From contig CAVWOT010000018.1 in the NCBI GenBank assembly GCA_963756605.1, positions 124,001 through 188,000 on the forward strand: a stretch of 64,000 nucleotides of DNA. The letters run 5' to 3'. This stretch comes from Bog-159 sp963756605 (GTDB taxonomy: Bacteria; Acidobacteriota; Terriglobia; Bryobacterales; Bryobacteraceae). A program made the position numbers and the translations under genes. Below are positions 1 through 8,900 of the stretch, in pieces (position 1 is the stretch's first letter; each line of letters opens with the position of its first letter). The notes under the pieces are model-generated. The model had not been told where the DNA came from. It was given only the letters and a program-made list of their open reading frames with translations, and ran no database searches.

Positions 1-1422
1 ACCCGGCCCCTCCCTTACTATCCAGTAGCGCACCGGCGGAACTTGTTCGACGCGCCGGAAATGCCGTTCGGGAAGCTGCGCCACGAACAAGCCCGACTCG
101 GTCGCCGCCCAGAGCCGCTGCGACGAATCCAGAGCCAACGAATATGGGGATTCCGCCGCGAGCCCGCGAGCGTTCTTGAACCACTCGATGGCGTCCGTCC
201 GCGAGTCGATTCGACCGACTCCAGACCCCTCCGTACCGAGCCAAAGGTTGCCATCCCGGTCCAAGCGCAACGCGTGCACGGGGATCTTTCCAACACGGGC
301 GTGCCGCCGCCAGAGCCACCGATCTCCGATCTTGCAGCCGCGAAAGAGTCCGTTTTCAGTGCCCACCCACAGGCTGCCATCACCCAGCGGCAGGACTTCG
401 TAGATCAGTTCGCTATCCAGGCCCGTGGCCGGGGAGAAGCCGTCCCATTCGCCGTAACCTTGCCATCTGGCCAAGCCCTTACCGGCCAGCCCCACCCAAA
501 TGGCGCCTTCCCGGTCCTGAAGCACCGAGTAGACCGGTTTCCGCAGACCTTCGCGCGGTCCCACCGTGCGAAATCGCTTCCCTTCGCTAATCACCAGTCC
601 TTCGACGGTAGGCACCAGCAATCTGCCGCCGGCATCCACGGCCAACTGACCCGATCCGGCCGCCGCTGGAAACGCGGGAATCGACGTATCGAAGCGCTGG
701 CTGCCTCGGCGCATCACCTCGAAGCGCCGCCTATCGCTCACCCAGAGGTCGCCGTTGCCGTCACGGCGGATACATTCCCACTTTCCCTGAGCGAGGCCGC
801 TGGTTTCGCCGAAGACGGTCGTTCCTTCTTTTCCTATCCGGCACAGGCTGACGCCGCAACCGTACCACAACACCTCCGGGTCCAGAAGCACTCCATGCGC
901 GTCTCGACTTCCCGAGGCGGCCGGCGTCGGCTGTAGCTGAAAAGCCAGATGGGGATCATCCGTGGACTGATGTGCGACAAGCAAGCCCCTATCCGTTGCG
1001 ATGTAGGTTAGCCGCTTGCCGTCGTACTGTATTCCACTGTAGCCATCCACTACGCCGGAGCCAGGTGGAACCAGCTTCGCGAAGCGCCCGCCCTTTTCCT
1101 GGTAAAGACCAGCCCGCGATCCCACCAATACACTGCCATCCGGCGCCTCACCCAGACTCAGCATGACCTCTCGCGGTAGACCCTCGGTGGGGCCATAATG
1201 CCTGAATCGCTGACCGTCGTAGCGGAACAGGCCGTTCTCGGTGGCCGCCCACAGGAAGCCCGCGCGGTCCTGGAACAGGACCTTGACTGCCAGGTTGGTG
1301 AGGCCATCCTCAGTTCCGAAATAGCGGAAGACGTATTGTTGGCCCTGGATGGCGGCGGTGCCAGCCGCCCAGACCAGGAGGGCAACGCCACGCAACACGG
1401 ACTTGCGCCGGGACAGAGTCAC
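1..1422 (-). CDS. Two-component-regulator propeller protein, 3' end outside window
   Basis: This frame is open from a GTG at 1422 to the window edge, so the C-terminus is missing; about 474 codons are visible. After an N-terminal hydrophobic signal-like stretch the protein is a chain of propeller blades of the Reg_prop type, recognisable by repeats such as GFLWAATENGLFRYDG, GSLWVGTENGLFR and GNLWLGTEGSGVGRID. Proteins of this family usually continue into a Y_Y_Y domain and either a histidine kinase or a GGDEF or helix-turn-helix output, with the propeller acting as a periplasmic sensor. The output domain cannot be seen here. The frame has a stop at 1492-1494, and GTG 1422 is the first usable start after it. 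Confidence 0.8.
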   Translation of the reverse strand, partial: MTLSRRKSVLRGVALLVWAAGTAAIQGQQYVFRYFGTEDGLTNLAVKVLFQDRAGFLWAATENGLFRYDGQRFRHYGPTEGLPREVMLSLGEAPDGSVLVGSRAGLYQEKGGRFAKLVPPGSGVVDGYSGIQYDGKRLTYIATDRGLLVAHQSTDDPHLAFQLQPTPAASGSRDAHGVLLDPEVLWYGCGVSLCRIGKEGTTVFGETSGLAQGKWECIRRDGNGDLWVSDRRRFEVMRRGSQRFDTSIPAFPAAAGSGQLAVDAGGRLLVPTVEGLVISEGKRFRTVGPREGLRKPVYSVLQDREGAIWVGLAGKGLARWQGYGEWDGFSPATGLDSELIYEVLPLGDGSLWVGTENGLFRGCKIGDRWLWRRHARVGKIPVHALRLDRDGNLWLGTEGSGVGRIDSRTDAIEWFKNARGLAAESPYSLALDSSQRLWAATESGLFVAQLPERHFRRVEQVPPVRYWIVREGPG

Positions 1423-1538
1423 ATCTGAACTATCGGCGGCAACGCGCGAATCCGGTAGTAGCCTGCCCGCCCGCTGGACGAACCGGACAGCCTAAGTTAG
1501 GTGGACCTGTGCGCCGCGGTCCCGTCCATTTCCTAAAC

Positions 1539-2525
1539 TCACTCGGTGGTTATTGACGCAATCTTATTGGCGAAGATCTCAGTAAACCAGACTCCCAGCC
1601 GCGAACTCGCGGTAATTGCGTGCGCCCCGCTGTTTGCTGTGGGAATTGGGTACTCGTTCGTCACGCGCCCATCCGGCGTGATCCGCCCGATCTTGTTCGC
1701 CGTACCTTCGTCAAACCAAAATGCGCCGTCCGCGCCCAGCGCGATGTCATACGGTCTGCTGTCGGGAGTGGGAATAGCGAACCGGGTTATCTCGCCCGCG
1801 TTCGTGATTCTGCCGATCCCGGGCCTCTCCTCGATAGTGAACCAGAAGGTGCCGTCCGGCCCACGTACGATTTCAAAGGGCTCGCCATCCGGCACGGAAT
1901 AGTCGGTGAAGATCCGCGTGTGAGTATCAAATCTTACAACCTTTTGCCCCGCTAACTCGGTGAACCAGATTGCCCCATCGTCACCGGGGACGATCCCGAC
2001 CGGATCGCTGTTGGGAGCGTGAGTGGCATACTCTGTAATGACTCCGTTCGACAGGTTTCCTATCTTGCCGGTGCCCTGTTCCGTAAACCAGATGCCGGTA
2101 TCGCTCACCACGATTTCGAAGGGACTGGCGCCCGCGGTAGGAATCCGGTATTCATGAAAGGTGCTGGTGGCGATCGTGAACTGGCCAATGTGATTCCCGC
2201 CACTCTCTGTAAACCAGAGATTGCCGTCACTGTCGGCCACCACGCGCACCGAAAAGCTGCCGGGTGTGGGGATTCGATACTCCCGGAATTCGTGAGTCTG
2301 AGGGTTAAACGATGCGAGGTTGTTGCCGGTGTTCTCCACGAACCAGAGATTGCCGTCGGGGCCTTCGGTAATGCCCGCGGGAAAGGAATCGGCCGTAGGA
2401 ACGGTGAACTCTGTGATCGTGCCTCGGCCTCCCGGCGGTACCGCGATTGTGACGCGCGGCGTTACGAAGATTAGTAGCGTCAAGCAGCTCCCGGTCGCGA
2501 CACCATAACGCTGTAGACCGGTCAT
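1539..2525 (-). CDS. Secreted streptogramin-lyase-like (Vgb) beta-propeller protein
   Basis: The protein is built of about seven repeats of the pattern GPDGNLWFTE...NKIGRIT, which is the blade signature of virginiamycin B lyase (Vgb) and its many soil-bacterial homologues. Blades run from roughly residue 45 to the C-terminus. I place the start at ATG 2525, which gives 328 residues beginning MTGLQRYGV and a standard signal peptide; an upstream in-frame ATG at 2588 would put 21 polar residues in front of the hydrophobic core. True Vgb is cytoplasmic and linearises streptogramin B. An exported paralogue in an acidobacterium is more likely a generic propeller of unknown substrate. It is divergent from a related, broken gene that starts at 2786. 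Confidence 0.8.
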   Translation of the reverse strand: MTGLQRYGVATGSCLTLLIFVTPRVTIAVPPGGRGTITEFTVPTADSFPAGITEGPDGNLWFVENTGNNLASFNPQTHEFREYRIPTPGSFSVRVVADSDGNLWFTESGGNHIGQFTIATSTFHEYRIPTAGASPFEIVVSDTGIWFTEQGTGKIGNLSNGVITEYATHAPNSDPVGIVPGDDGAIWFTELAGQKVVRFDTHTRIFTDYSVPDGEPFEIVRGPDGTFWFTIEERPGIGRITNAGEITRFAIPTPDSRPYDIALGADGAFWFDEGTANKIGRITPDGRVTNEYPIPTANSGAHAITASSRLGVWFTEIFANKIASITTE

Positions 2526-2608
2526 CTGCCCTGCCTTTGCGCGCTCCTGACGCGCGCAAATCGATTGTGGCATGAATATCGTTTGCATACGCCGGGCCCG
2601 GAATGAGT

Positions 2609-2648
2609 TTTTACACTTCGACCATAAGTATTTACACTTTGACCATAG
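2609..2648. repeat. 21-bp-period direct repeat between divergent propeller genes
   Basis: Two imperfect copies of TTACACTTCGACCATAAG start at 2611 and 2632, the second reading TTACACTTTGACCATAGG. The 21-bp spacing equals two helical turns, so both copies face the same side of the DNA. They lie between the starts of the two divergent Vgb-like genes. A tandem binding site for a regulator shared by the two genes is an inference from position and spacing only. Confidence 0.5.
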
Positions 2649-2700
2649 GCGACGCCTGTTATTTTTCTTTTCTCCCGCGTATCATGTGCTCAGCGAGGTG

Positions 2701-2730
2701 CGTTCATCATCGTTCTTCATGGTTCATCAT
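2701..2730. repeat. Three tandem 10-bp units
   Basis: Three consecutive decamers, CGTTCATCAT, CGTTCTTCAT and GGTTCATCAT, fill this stretch. It lies 56 bases upstream of the ribosome-binding site and ATG of the broken propeller gene at 2786, in its presumed leader or promoter. Confidence 0.5.
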
Positions 2731-2785
2731 GTGCCTCCACGCCGGACGACGCATTTCGCGTATGGAACGAATCAAGGAGACATAC

Positions 2786-3705
2786 ATGCCATCCTAATCT
2801 TTCGTCGCGCTGGCCGGATTGCTCGCCGCTGGATCGGCCGCGCCGCTCGCCTTCGCGCAAGCTCTCGCGCCATCCCACGTCGATCAAGGGCTCTTCCAGT
2901 TCGAAATATATAAGCTTCAGCCCGCCTCGGGTCCCACGTTTCTCCTCCAGGGACCGGACGGCAACCTCTGGTTTTCAAATGTCGGCCTGAACCAGATCGC
3001 CACCTTCGATATTGCACGGCAGGAGCTTCGTATCTTTCCCCTGCCCCAACCGAACAGCAGGGTGCTGGTGATGTCCGGCGCGCCTGACGGTAATGTCTGG
3101 TACGCCGTTAGCAGTAGCGGCATGATCGCGAGCATCACGCCGGCCGGAGGGATTACCGAAGTCGTCATGCCGCGGAGAACCGGCGCGGCCGGGCTGGGTC
3201 CCGGACCGGATGGCAATCCCCGCATCCTGGGAGCGGTCCTTGTAAGATCACCACCGGGCCGGATGGCGCGATATGGTTTACCGAACTCGCGGGCGATCGA
3301 ATCGGACGGCTTACGCTTGCCGGGCAACTGACCGAATTTGCCGTCCCCACGCCGAATGCGCAGCCGTTCATGATCGTCAACGGGCCCGATGGTGCGCTCT
3401 GGTTTACCGAATATAACGCCGGCAAGATCGGACGCATCACCACGGCCGGCGAGATCACTGAGTTTCCCACCTCGAATGCGGCAACTTTTCCGATGCACAT
3501 CGTGGTCGCTCCCGACCGCAGCCTCTGGTTTACCGAAGTGGGCGGCAACGCGCTCGGCCGCATCACCATGCACGGCGAGCTGACCGAGTTTCGATTCGGT
3601 GGCGCGGATACCAGTCCCGATGGAATCACCGTCGGCTCCGACAACCGCATCTGGTTCACGCAGTATACGGGCGACGCGCTAGGCGCGGTCCTGGCGCCGG
3701 AATAA
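2786..3705 (+). pseudogene. Vgb-like propeller gene broken by an early stop and a frameshift
   Basis: An AAGGAGA ribosome-binding site precedes ATG 2786, but the fourth codon is TAA (2795-2797). The same frame then encodes a normal signal-peptide core (FVALAGLLAAG, cleavage near AFAQA) and propeller blades up to about 3215. There the frame shifts: blades with GPDGAIWFTEL and KIGRITTAGEITEF continue in another frame to the stop at 3705. The text around 3209-3260 suggests that a small part of a blade was lost at the junction. Without repair the product would need a TTG restart at 2819 and would end at 3331. The stop and the frameshift together argue for a pseudogene rather than a single sequencing error. 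It is a paralogue of the divergent gene 1539-2525. Confidence 0.75.
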
Positions 3706-3720
3706 GCGCTGCATCGGGGA

Positions 3721-4854
3721 TCATGCCGATTGCCGGCTTGCGATCTTCACCGGCCAGTCCTTCACGAATTCGCTTAATCGCTCTAGAGCCTGTGGGAACT
3801 TGTCTCCGGTGGCGGCGAAGCCAAGTCGAAAATGGGACGGAACATCGAAACAATCTCCTGGGGCAAGCAGAATTCCTTGTTCAGCTGCAGCCTGGCAGAA
3901 ATGCCTGGCGTTCTGTTCGTTGACCAGCCAGGGAAACGCCGTCAATCCACCTTGAGGGCGAATCCAGCCCAGCGTTTCGCGATGCTCAGCCATGAACAGA
4001 TCCAGGCGCTCCAGGTTTTGCCTGGCGGTTTCGCGCGCTTTCCCGAGAACCACATCGCGCCTGCGCATCGCGATTTCGGCAAGCATCTCCCCTGCCGAAG
4101 TGTTCGAGATCGAAAAATATGCGCGGGCATTCCAGTAGCGCTCCCGGCGTTTTCGATCGTGCTCAATCATCCATCCTGTACGAACGCCGGCCACAGAGAA
4201 TGCTTTCGAGAAGTCGTGGATCACGGTCGCCTGGGGCAGCCGCGATGCCGATTTCGATTCTCGTCCATGGTAAATGGGGTGATACACCTCGTCACTCACA
4301 AGTTGGATTCCACGCGCCGAGGTGAACTCGTGCAACCGCTCCATCTCCACATCGCTCATCGTCGCGCCTGTCGGGTTATGCGGGCTGTTCACCAGTATCA
4401 GGTTGGTCCTCGAATCCGCGAGCTTCATGATTTCCGCAACATCGATGCGGAAGTTGTTTTCCTTGCGTATCCCGTAAAAGCGGGTTTCAATACCTAGCGA
4501 CTCGGGCAGCGCGGAAAAGGTTGCGAATCCAGGTCGAGGCAATATTACGTTGGCTCCAGGCTCAGCCGCCAGCCACATCAGGACGACCAGCGCCTCCGAA
4601 GCGCCGGTCACGATCTGCACGCATTCGGCACTCACATCCTGCATTTCCGCGATCGCTTCGCGCAATCCGTCGGACCCCGCCGGACGGCTATAGCCCACCG
4701 TATGATTCAGGAACCGCTGCCGCTCTTCCTCGCCCGCGAGGTTCAATAGGGCATTGAGCGTCCAACGGGGCCCCTCGCTCGACGCCAGGTTGAATTCAAT
4801 ATCGTGCTCGTAGTTGTCCAGCCACATGTCCAGCAGGAAAGGCTTCAATTGCAC
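3721..4854 (-). CDS. PLP-dependent aminotransferase, class I/II (fold type I)
   Basis: This 377-residue protein carries the fold type I aminotransferase landmarks in order: NSPHNPTG (cofactor phosphate and ring contacts, about residues 153-160), SDEVYH (the Asp that pairs with the pyridine nitrogen) and the Schiff-base lysine in HDFSKAFSVAG, followed by the arginine-containing RTGW segment. The start is GTG 4854, preceded by GGAGGTG. The length is normal for the family. The substrate cannot be told from sequence; homologues act on aromatic or neutral amino acids, and capreomycidine-synthase-like enzymes are a further possibility. It converges with the broken propeller gene, 15 bases away. Confidence 0.85.
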   Translation of the reverse strand: MQLKPFLLDMWLDNYEHDIEFNLASSEGPRWTLNALLNLAGEEERQRFLNHTVGYSRPAGSDGLREAIAEMQDVSAECVQIVTGASEALVVLMWLAAEPGANVILPRPGFATFSALPESLGIETRFYGIRKENNFRIDVAEIMKLADSRTNLILVNSPHNPTGATMSDVEMERLHEFTSARGIQLVSDEVYHPIYHGRESKSASRLPQATVIHDFSKAFSVAGVRTGWMIEHDRKRRERYWNARAYFSISNTSAGEMLAEIAMRRRDVVLGKARETARQNLERLDLFMAEHRETLGWIRPQGGLTAFPWLVNEQNARHFCQAAAEQGILLAPGDCFDVPSHFRLGFAATGDKFPQALERLSEFVKDWPVKIASRQSA

Positions 4855-4949
4855 GTCGCACCTCCGGAAATTAGATTCAACCTAAGCGTTCGAAGTTGCC
4901 AACTTGATGATGAAAGCGGGAATACGACATCGGGCTCGCAGCGCCAGGC

Positions 4950-4978
4950 TTGACATCGCTTCCTTTTTGCGATACATA
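4950..4978 (+). promoter_or_regulatory. Sigma70-type promoter of the padR-permease operon
   Basis: TTGACA at 4950-4955 is followed by a 17-bp spacer and TACATA at 4973-4978, a near-consensus vegetative promoter. The PadR start codon lies only 24 bases beyond the -10 box. Confidence 0.75.
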
Positions 4979-5005
4979 AACAACTAAGGCATCAATCGTT
5001 TATGT
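4974..5005. promoter_or_regulatory. Inverted repeat, candidate PadR operator
   Basis: A perfect 8-bp inverted repeat, ACATAAAC (4974-4981) and GTTTATGT (4998-5005), overlaps the -10 box on one side and the padR start codon (5002-5004) on the other. PadR repressors typically bind dyads with ATGT/ACAT half-sites in their own promoters, so autorepression is the natural reading. The 16-base gap is longer than in classic PadR sites. Confidence 0.55.
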
Positions 5006-5337
5006 CTAAGGCCGGCGCGCGCGATTTGATTCAGGGAACTCTCGACATGCTGGTTCTGAAAACCCTCGCCCGGGGGGCCCTGCACGGATACGCCATTGCC
5101 AACGCCATCGGGCAGCGTTCGGCCGAGGAGCTGCGGGTCGAAGAAGGCGCGCTCTATCCGGCGTTGCATCGCCTGGAAGTCGCCGGATTGCTGGCCGGCG
5201 AATGGAAGCTATCGGGAACCAACCGCCGCGCGAAATTTTATCGGCTCACCGCGGCCGGCAGGAAATATCTGGCGGCCGAAACGTCGAACTGGAACCGGCT
5301 GGTCGCCGCGGTCGCGCGGGTCATGGAGACGCCATGA
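5002..5337 (+). CDS. PadR family transcriptional regulator
   Basis: This is a 111-residue winged-helix regulator. It begins with the PadR hallmark LIQGTLDMLVLKTLARGALHG, followed by the EGALYPALHRLE recognition-helix region and the wing around FYRLTAAGRKYL. Length and order match the short PadR subfamily that in acidobacteria sits in front of ADOP permease genes. Its stop overlaps the start of the permease by ATGA (5334-5337), so the two are translationally coupled. Regulation is probably by its own product at the dyad overlapping the promoter. Confidence 0.9.
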   Translation: MSKAGARDLIQGTLDMLVLKTLARGALHGYAIANAIGQRSAEELRVEEGALYPALHRLEVAGLLAGEWKLSGTNRRAKFYRLTAAGRKYLAAETSNWNRLVAAVARVMETP

Positions 5338-7907
5338 AATGGTTATTGAAGCTTTTTAGACGGCGGAACCTCGAAAGGGACTTGGCCGATGAATTGGCCT
5401 ATCACCGTGAGATGCGGGCCGCGGACCCTGACGCGCCGCCGTTCGGCAACGTGACCGGCATACGCGAATCGATGCGGGAACAATGGACCTTCCGGTGGAT
5501 CGAGGCCGGCTGGCGGGACGTGGCCTTCGCGCTGCGCGGGTTCCGCAAGAGCCCCGGCTTCGCCATCGCCGCCATCGGCTCGTTGGCCCTGGGCATCGGT
5601 GTCGTCATCGCAATTTACACGGCGGCCGACGATCTGCTTTTCCGCCCTTTGCCGTACCGCGAGCCGGAGCGGCTGGTCATGTTGTGGGAGAGCAACCGCA
5701 CCGTTGCCGGATCGGAACACAACGTGGTATCGCCCGGAAATCTCCTCGATTGGAAATCCCGCAATCGCGTCTTTGATGGCATCGCGGCATTTTATCAGGC
5801 TCCCACGATTCTTCAGGACGGGGATCGCGCCGAACAGTTTCACGCCCAGATGGTTTCGGCAAACTTTTTTCCCCTGCTCGGCGTGCAGGCGGTTCGCGGC
5901 CGTCTGTTCACCGAGGCGGAAGATCTTGCCAGCGCACAGAGCGACTCGTTAGTTCTGATCAGTTACCGGTTGTGGCAGACCTGGTTTGCAGGCGATGCGC
6001 GGATCATCGGGCACCGGGTCATGATTAATTCGCTGCCCCGCACCATCGTGGGGGTTATGCCTCCGAATTTTTATTTCCGCGACCGTGCGGTAGATCTTTG
6101 GGCGCCCCTCGGGCTCGACCCCGCCCGCCCTTATCGCCTAGTTTCCGGACGCTACATGCTGGCAGTGGCAAGACTCAATCGCGCTGTAACTTTCGCGCGG
6201 GCACAGTCGGAAATGACCGGCCTGGCGGCCGTGATCGAACGGGAGAATCCCGCATTCAACAAGAACTGGACGGTAACGCTTGAACCGCTGCGCGATTCGC
6301 TGGTCAGGAATGTGCGCACGTCGCTGCTCCTCCTGCTTGCGGCGGTCGGGCTTTTGCTGGCCGTGGCCTGCGCCAACGTTGCCAACCTCCTGCTAGCGCG
6401 TTATTCGGCACGCCGTTCCGAAATGGCGCTGCGCCTGGCGCTCGGGGCCGGGCGCGGCAGACTGATGCGGCAACTGCTCACGGAAAGCCTGATGCTTGCG
6501 GCGCTGGGGGCTGCCGGCGGAATCCTGCTCGGCCACTACGCGCTCGTTGTCCTGGTGACCCTGGCGCCCGAGACCATCACCCACGCAGCGTATATTGCGA
6601 TCGACTGGCGTATTGTGCTGTTCGCCGTGGGCCTGTCCGCAATTACAGGTTCAGTCATCGGGCTCGCGCCGTCGCTGATCGTGTCAAAGCCGGATATCGC
6701 TCTCGACTTGAAGCGAACCAGTGCTTGGGGTGGCATTCGCGCCTGGCTGATTGCGGGGGAAATCGCGGCGTCCGTTATTCTTCTTACCGGCGCCAGTCTT
6801 CTATTCCACAGCGTCGTGAAACTCCAGCACGTGCACTCTGGACTGAATCCCGCCAATGTCCTCACGTTCCGCTTCAGCGTACCAGCAGCGCGTTATAAGG
6901 TTGCGGGCCGCAGCCCCTTCTTTGAAAGAGTGATCGAGCATGTAGAACGTTTGCCCGGCGTGCGTTCCGCAAGCGCGGTGAGCTACCTTCCTTTCGATGG
7001 GATGGCGGCCGGTACCAACGTTAAGATCGGTGGGCGCCCGCCGGCGGATCCCGGCAAGGAACTCGGCGCGGTCATCCGCACAGTCATGCCGCGTTACTTC
7101 GAGACTTTGGGAATTCCCGTGCGGCGCGGGCGCGATTTCTCGCCGGCTGATAACGTGCCCAACTCGCCCATCCGCTTCATCGTGAACGAGGCATTCGTCC
7201 ACAAATACATGCCAGGCGAAGATCCGCTCGGGCAGACCATCAGCGCGGATATGGATGATTCCAATCCCTTCGGCGCAATCGTCGGTGTCGTGGGCGATGT
7301 GAAGGAAGGATCCCTCGATAAGGAGCCTGAACCTACCGTTTATTACGTCCACGGTCATCTCGCGTACCCTAGCCTCGTCTTCGTGGTCCGTACGGACAAC
7401 GATCCGCGCGGAATCATCGCGCCGATTCGCCGCATCGTACACTACCTGGATCCCGCACTCCCCATCGCGGAGGTGCGCACCATGGAGGCAGTTCTCGGAG
7501 AGACCTACGCGCGGGAGCGATTCAGCGCCGTCTTGCTGGGCGGTTTTTCTGCTTCGGCATTGCTGCTCGCGGCGATTGGGATTTATGGCGTGCTGGCTTA
7601 TGCAGTCGCCAGGAGGACGCGGGAAATAGGCATTCGTGTGGCGGTTGGCGCCGATTCGGGACGCATCGTCAGGATGGTGCTCGCCGGCGCCTCACGGTTC
7701 GTTCTAACAGGACTCGGTATCGGAATGGTTGGAGCGTTTGCCTTTTCCAGGTTTTTGTCGAGCCTGTTATTCGAAACTGGACCGCATGATCCCTTGGCCT
7801 TCGCGCTCACGCCGGCGATTCTTATCGCGGTGGCGCTGGCGGCAGCGTATATTCCCGCGCGGCGCGCCTCGCGCCTCGATCCCCTGCGTGCTTTGAGGAT
7901 CGAATGA
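5334..7907 (+). CDS. ADOP-type ABC transporter permease (FtsX/MacB-like)
   Basis: I start the protein at ATG 5334, which overlaps the PadR stop and gives 857 residues; the frame is open upstream but that part shadows padR. The order is that of acidobacterial 'duplicated orphan permeases': a short charged N-terminus (KLFRRRNLERDLADEL), a linker, a first transmembrane helix (RKSPGFAIAAIGSLALGIGVV), a large MacB-type periplasmic core, an FtsX three-helix domain around residues 330-440, a second periplasmic core and a second FtsX domain ending in ARRASRLDPLRALRIE. No ATP-binding partner lies next to it, as is usual for these orphans. The role is assumed to be export or envelope signalling; the substrate is unknown. 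Confidence 0.88.
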   Translation: MKWLLKLFRRRNLERDLADELAYHREMRAADPDAPPFGNVTGIRESMREQWTFRWIEAGWRDVAFALRGFRKSPGFAIAAIGSLALGIGVVIAIYTAADDLLFRPLPYREPERLVMLWESNRTVAGSEHNVVSPGNLLDWKSRNRVFDGIAAFYQAPTILQDGDRAEQFHAQMVSANFFPLLGVQAVRGRLFTEAEDLASAQSDSLVLISYRLWQTWFAGDARIIGHRVMINSLPRTIVGVMPPNFYFRDRAVDLWAPLGLDPARPYRLVSGRYMLAVARLNRAVTFARAQSEMTGLAAVIERENPAFNKNWTVTLEPLRDSLVRNVRTSLLLLLAAVGLLLAVACANVANLLLARYSARRSEMALRLALGAGRGRLMRQLLTESLMLAALGAAGGILLGHYALVVLVTLAPETITHAAYIAIDWRIVLFAVGLSAITGSVIGLAPSLIVSKPDIALDLKRTSAWGGIRAWLIAGEIAASVILLTGASLLFHSVVKLQHVHSGLNPANVLTFRFSVPAARYKVAGRSPFFERVIEHVERLPGVRSASAVSYLPFDGMAAGTNVKIGGRPPADPGKELGAVIRTVMPRYFETLGIPVRRGRDFSPADNVPNSPIRFIVNEAFVHKYMPGEDPLGQTISADMDDSNPFGAIVGVVGDVKEGSLDKEPEPTVYYVHGHLAYPSLVFVVRTDNDPRGIIAPIRRIVHYLDPALPIAEVRTMEAVLGETYARERFSAVLLGGFSASALLLAAIGIYGVLAYAVARRTREIGIRVAVGADSGRIVRMVLAGASRFVLTGLGIGMVGAFAFSRFLSSLLFETGPHDPLAFALTPAILIAVALAAAYIPARRASRLDPLRALRIE

Positions 7908-7912
7908 GTCCC

Positions 7913-8897
7913 TCAACTACCCGCGCAAGCTGGCAGTGTCACTCGTGCGCGCAATCCTCCTAAGGGAGAATCGTCGAGAGAGATCGACCCGCCGTAGAGC
8001 TCGGCCAGATCCCGGACAATCGCTAAACCGAGGCCGGAGCCGCGGGCGGCCTGGTCGATTCGTACGCCTCGCTCTAAAACCACGGCGCGTAGAGCAAGAG
8101 CTAAACCTGGTCCATCGTCATCCAGCGTGAGAACCAGCGTGGCGTCGATCCGAGAGGCTTCCAGGACGATTTTAGATTTTGCCCATTTGCATGCATTGTC
8201 CAGCAGGTTGCCGAGCATTTCGTCGAGATCCTCCCGTTGCACCCGGGCGCAAAGCTGCGGGGCTATGTTTGACGAGATCTCGAGCGCACGGCCGGCATAC
8301 AGCTTCAAAAGCGTGCGTACCAGAGCGTCGGCACAAGCAGCCACGGGGCAGCGGAACTGCGCCGGCGGCTCCCGAGGCGGCGGCCCGCGCGCGTGCCAGA
8401 TGATAGTTCACCTGGCGGGACATGCGCTCCGCATATTCGGCGATACTCTCCGCCAATTCAGGATTTCCGGCAGCTCCGGCGCGATCGGCCTCCTGGGCCA
8501 GCAGTGCGAGAGGCGTCTTCAGGCCGTGCGCCAGATCGCCCGCGGTGGCGATGGCGCGTTTCACCGCCTTCTCACGATCTTCCAGCAGCGCGTTGAGCTC
8601 GTCAACCAGGGGCTGCACTTCGTTGGGGTAAGCGCCTTCCACCCGCCGCCTGTCGCCTTTACGAACGGCCCACAGTCTTTCCCTCAACTGGCGGAAGGGC
8701 GCCAGCGCCTGACGCAATCCCAGCAGACCCGCGGTCATCAGAGCCAGACCTGCCAGGACGGGTCCGACCGGATGCGATGTGCGCACACCCGGCAAGATAT
8801 GCACCACCATCAGGGTGAGCATATGCATCACCGCCAGCAGTCCCGCGGTCCACAGGACCGACGCAACGATCAATCTGGACCGGAGGGATCGCAGCAT
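7913..8897 (-). pseudogene. Sensor histidine kinase (PhoQ-like), frameshifted in a C4 run
   Basis: The 5' part (start ATG 8897) encodes a transmembrane segment near residues 10-34, a second near 46-62, a HAMP-like linker and the H-box DLAHGLKTPLALLAQEAD with His124. The frame then breaks in a run of four C on the coding strand (GGGG at 8345-8348). Removing one base joins it exactly to the 3' part, which holds the N-box NLLDNACKWAK and the G-box DDDGPGL and GSGLGLAI, and ends at 7913. A single base thus separates a full-length kinase of about 327 residues from two useless halves. It may be a recent mutation, a phase-variable run or a sequencing error. The gene starts 3 bases after its response regulator, in one operon. 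Confidence 0.8.
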
Positions 8898-8900
8898 CCG

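Noticed and set aside
43..936. 297-residue plus-strand open frame
   Set aside because: It is the antisense shadow of the propeller gene on the minus strand, whose translation shows clear repeated blade motifs; the plus frame shows none.
5202..5333. Upstream extension of the ADOP permease frame
   Set aside because: These 44 codons lie inside padR; the ATG at 5334 overlapping the padR stop is the standard arrangement and begins the normal N-terminus of the family.
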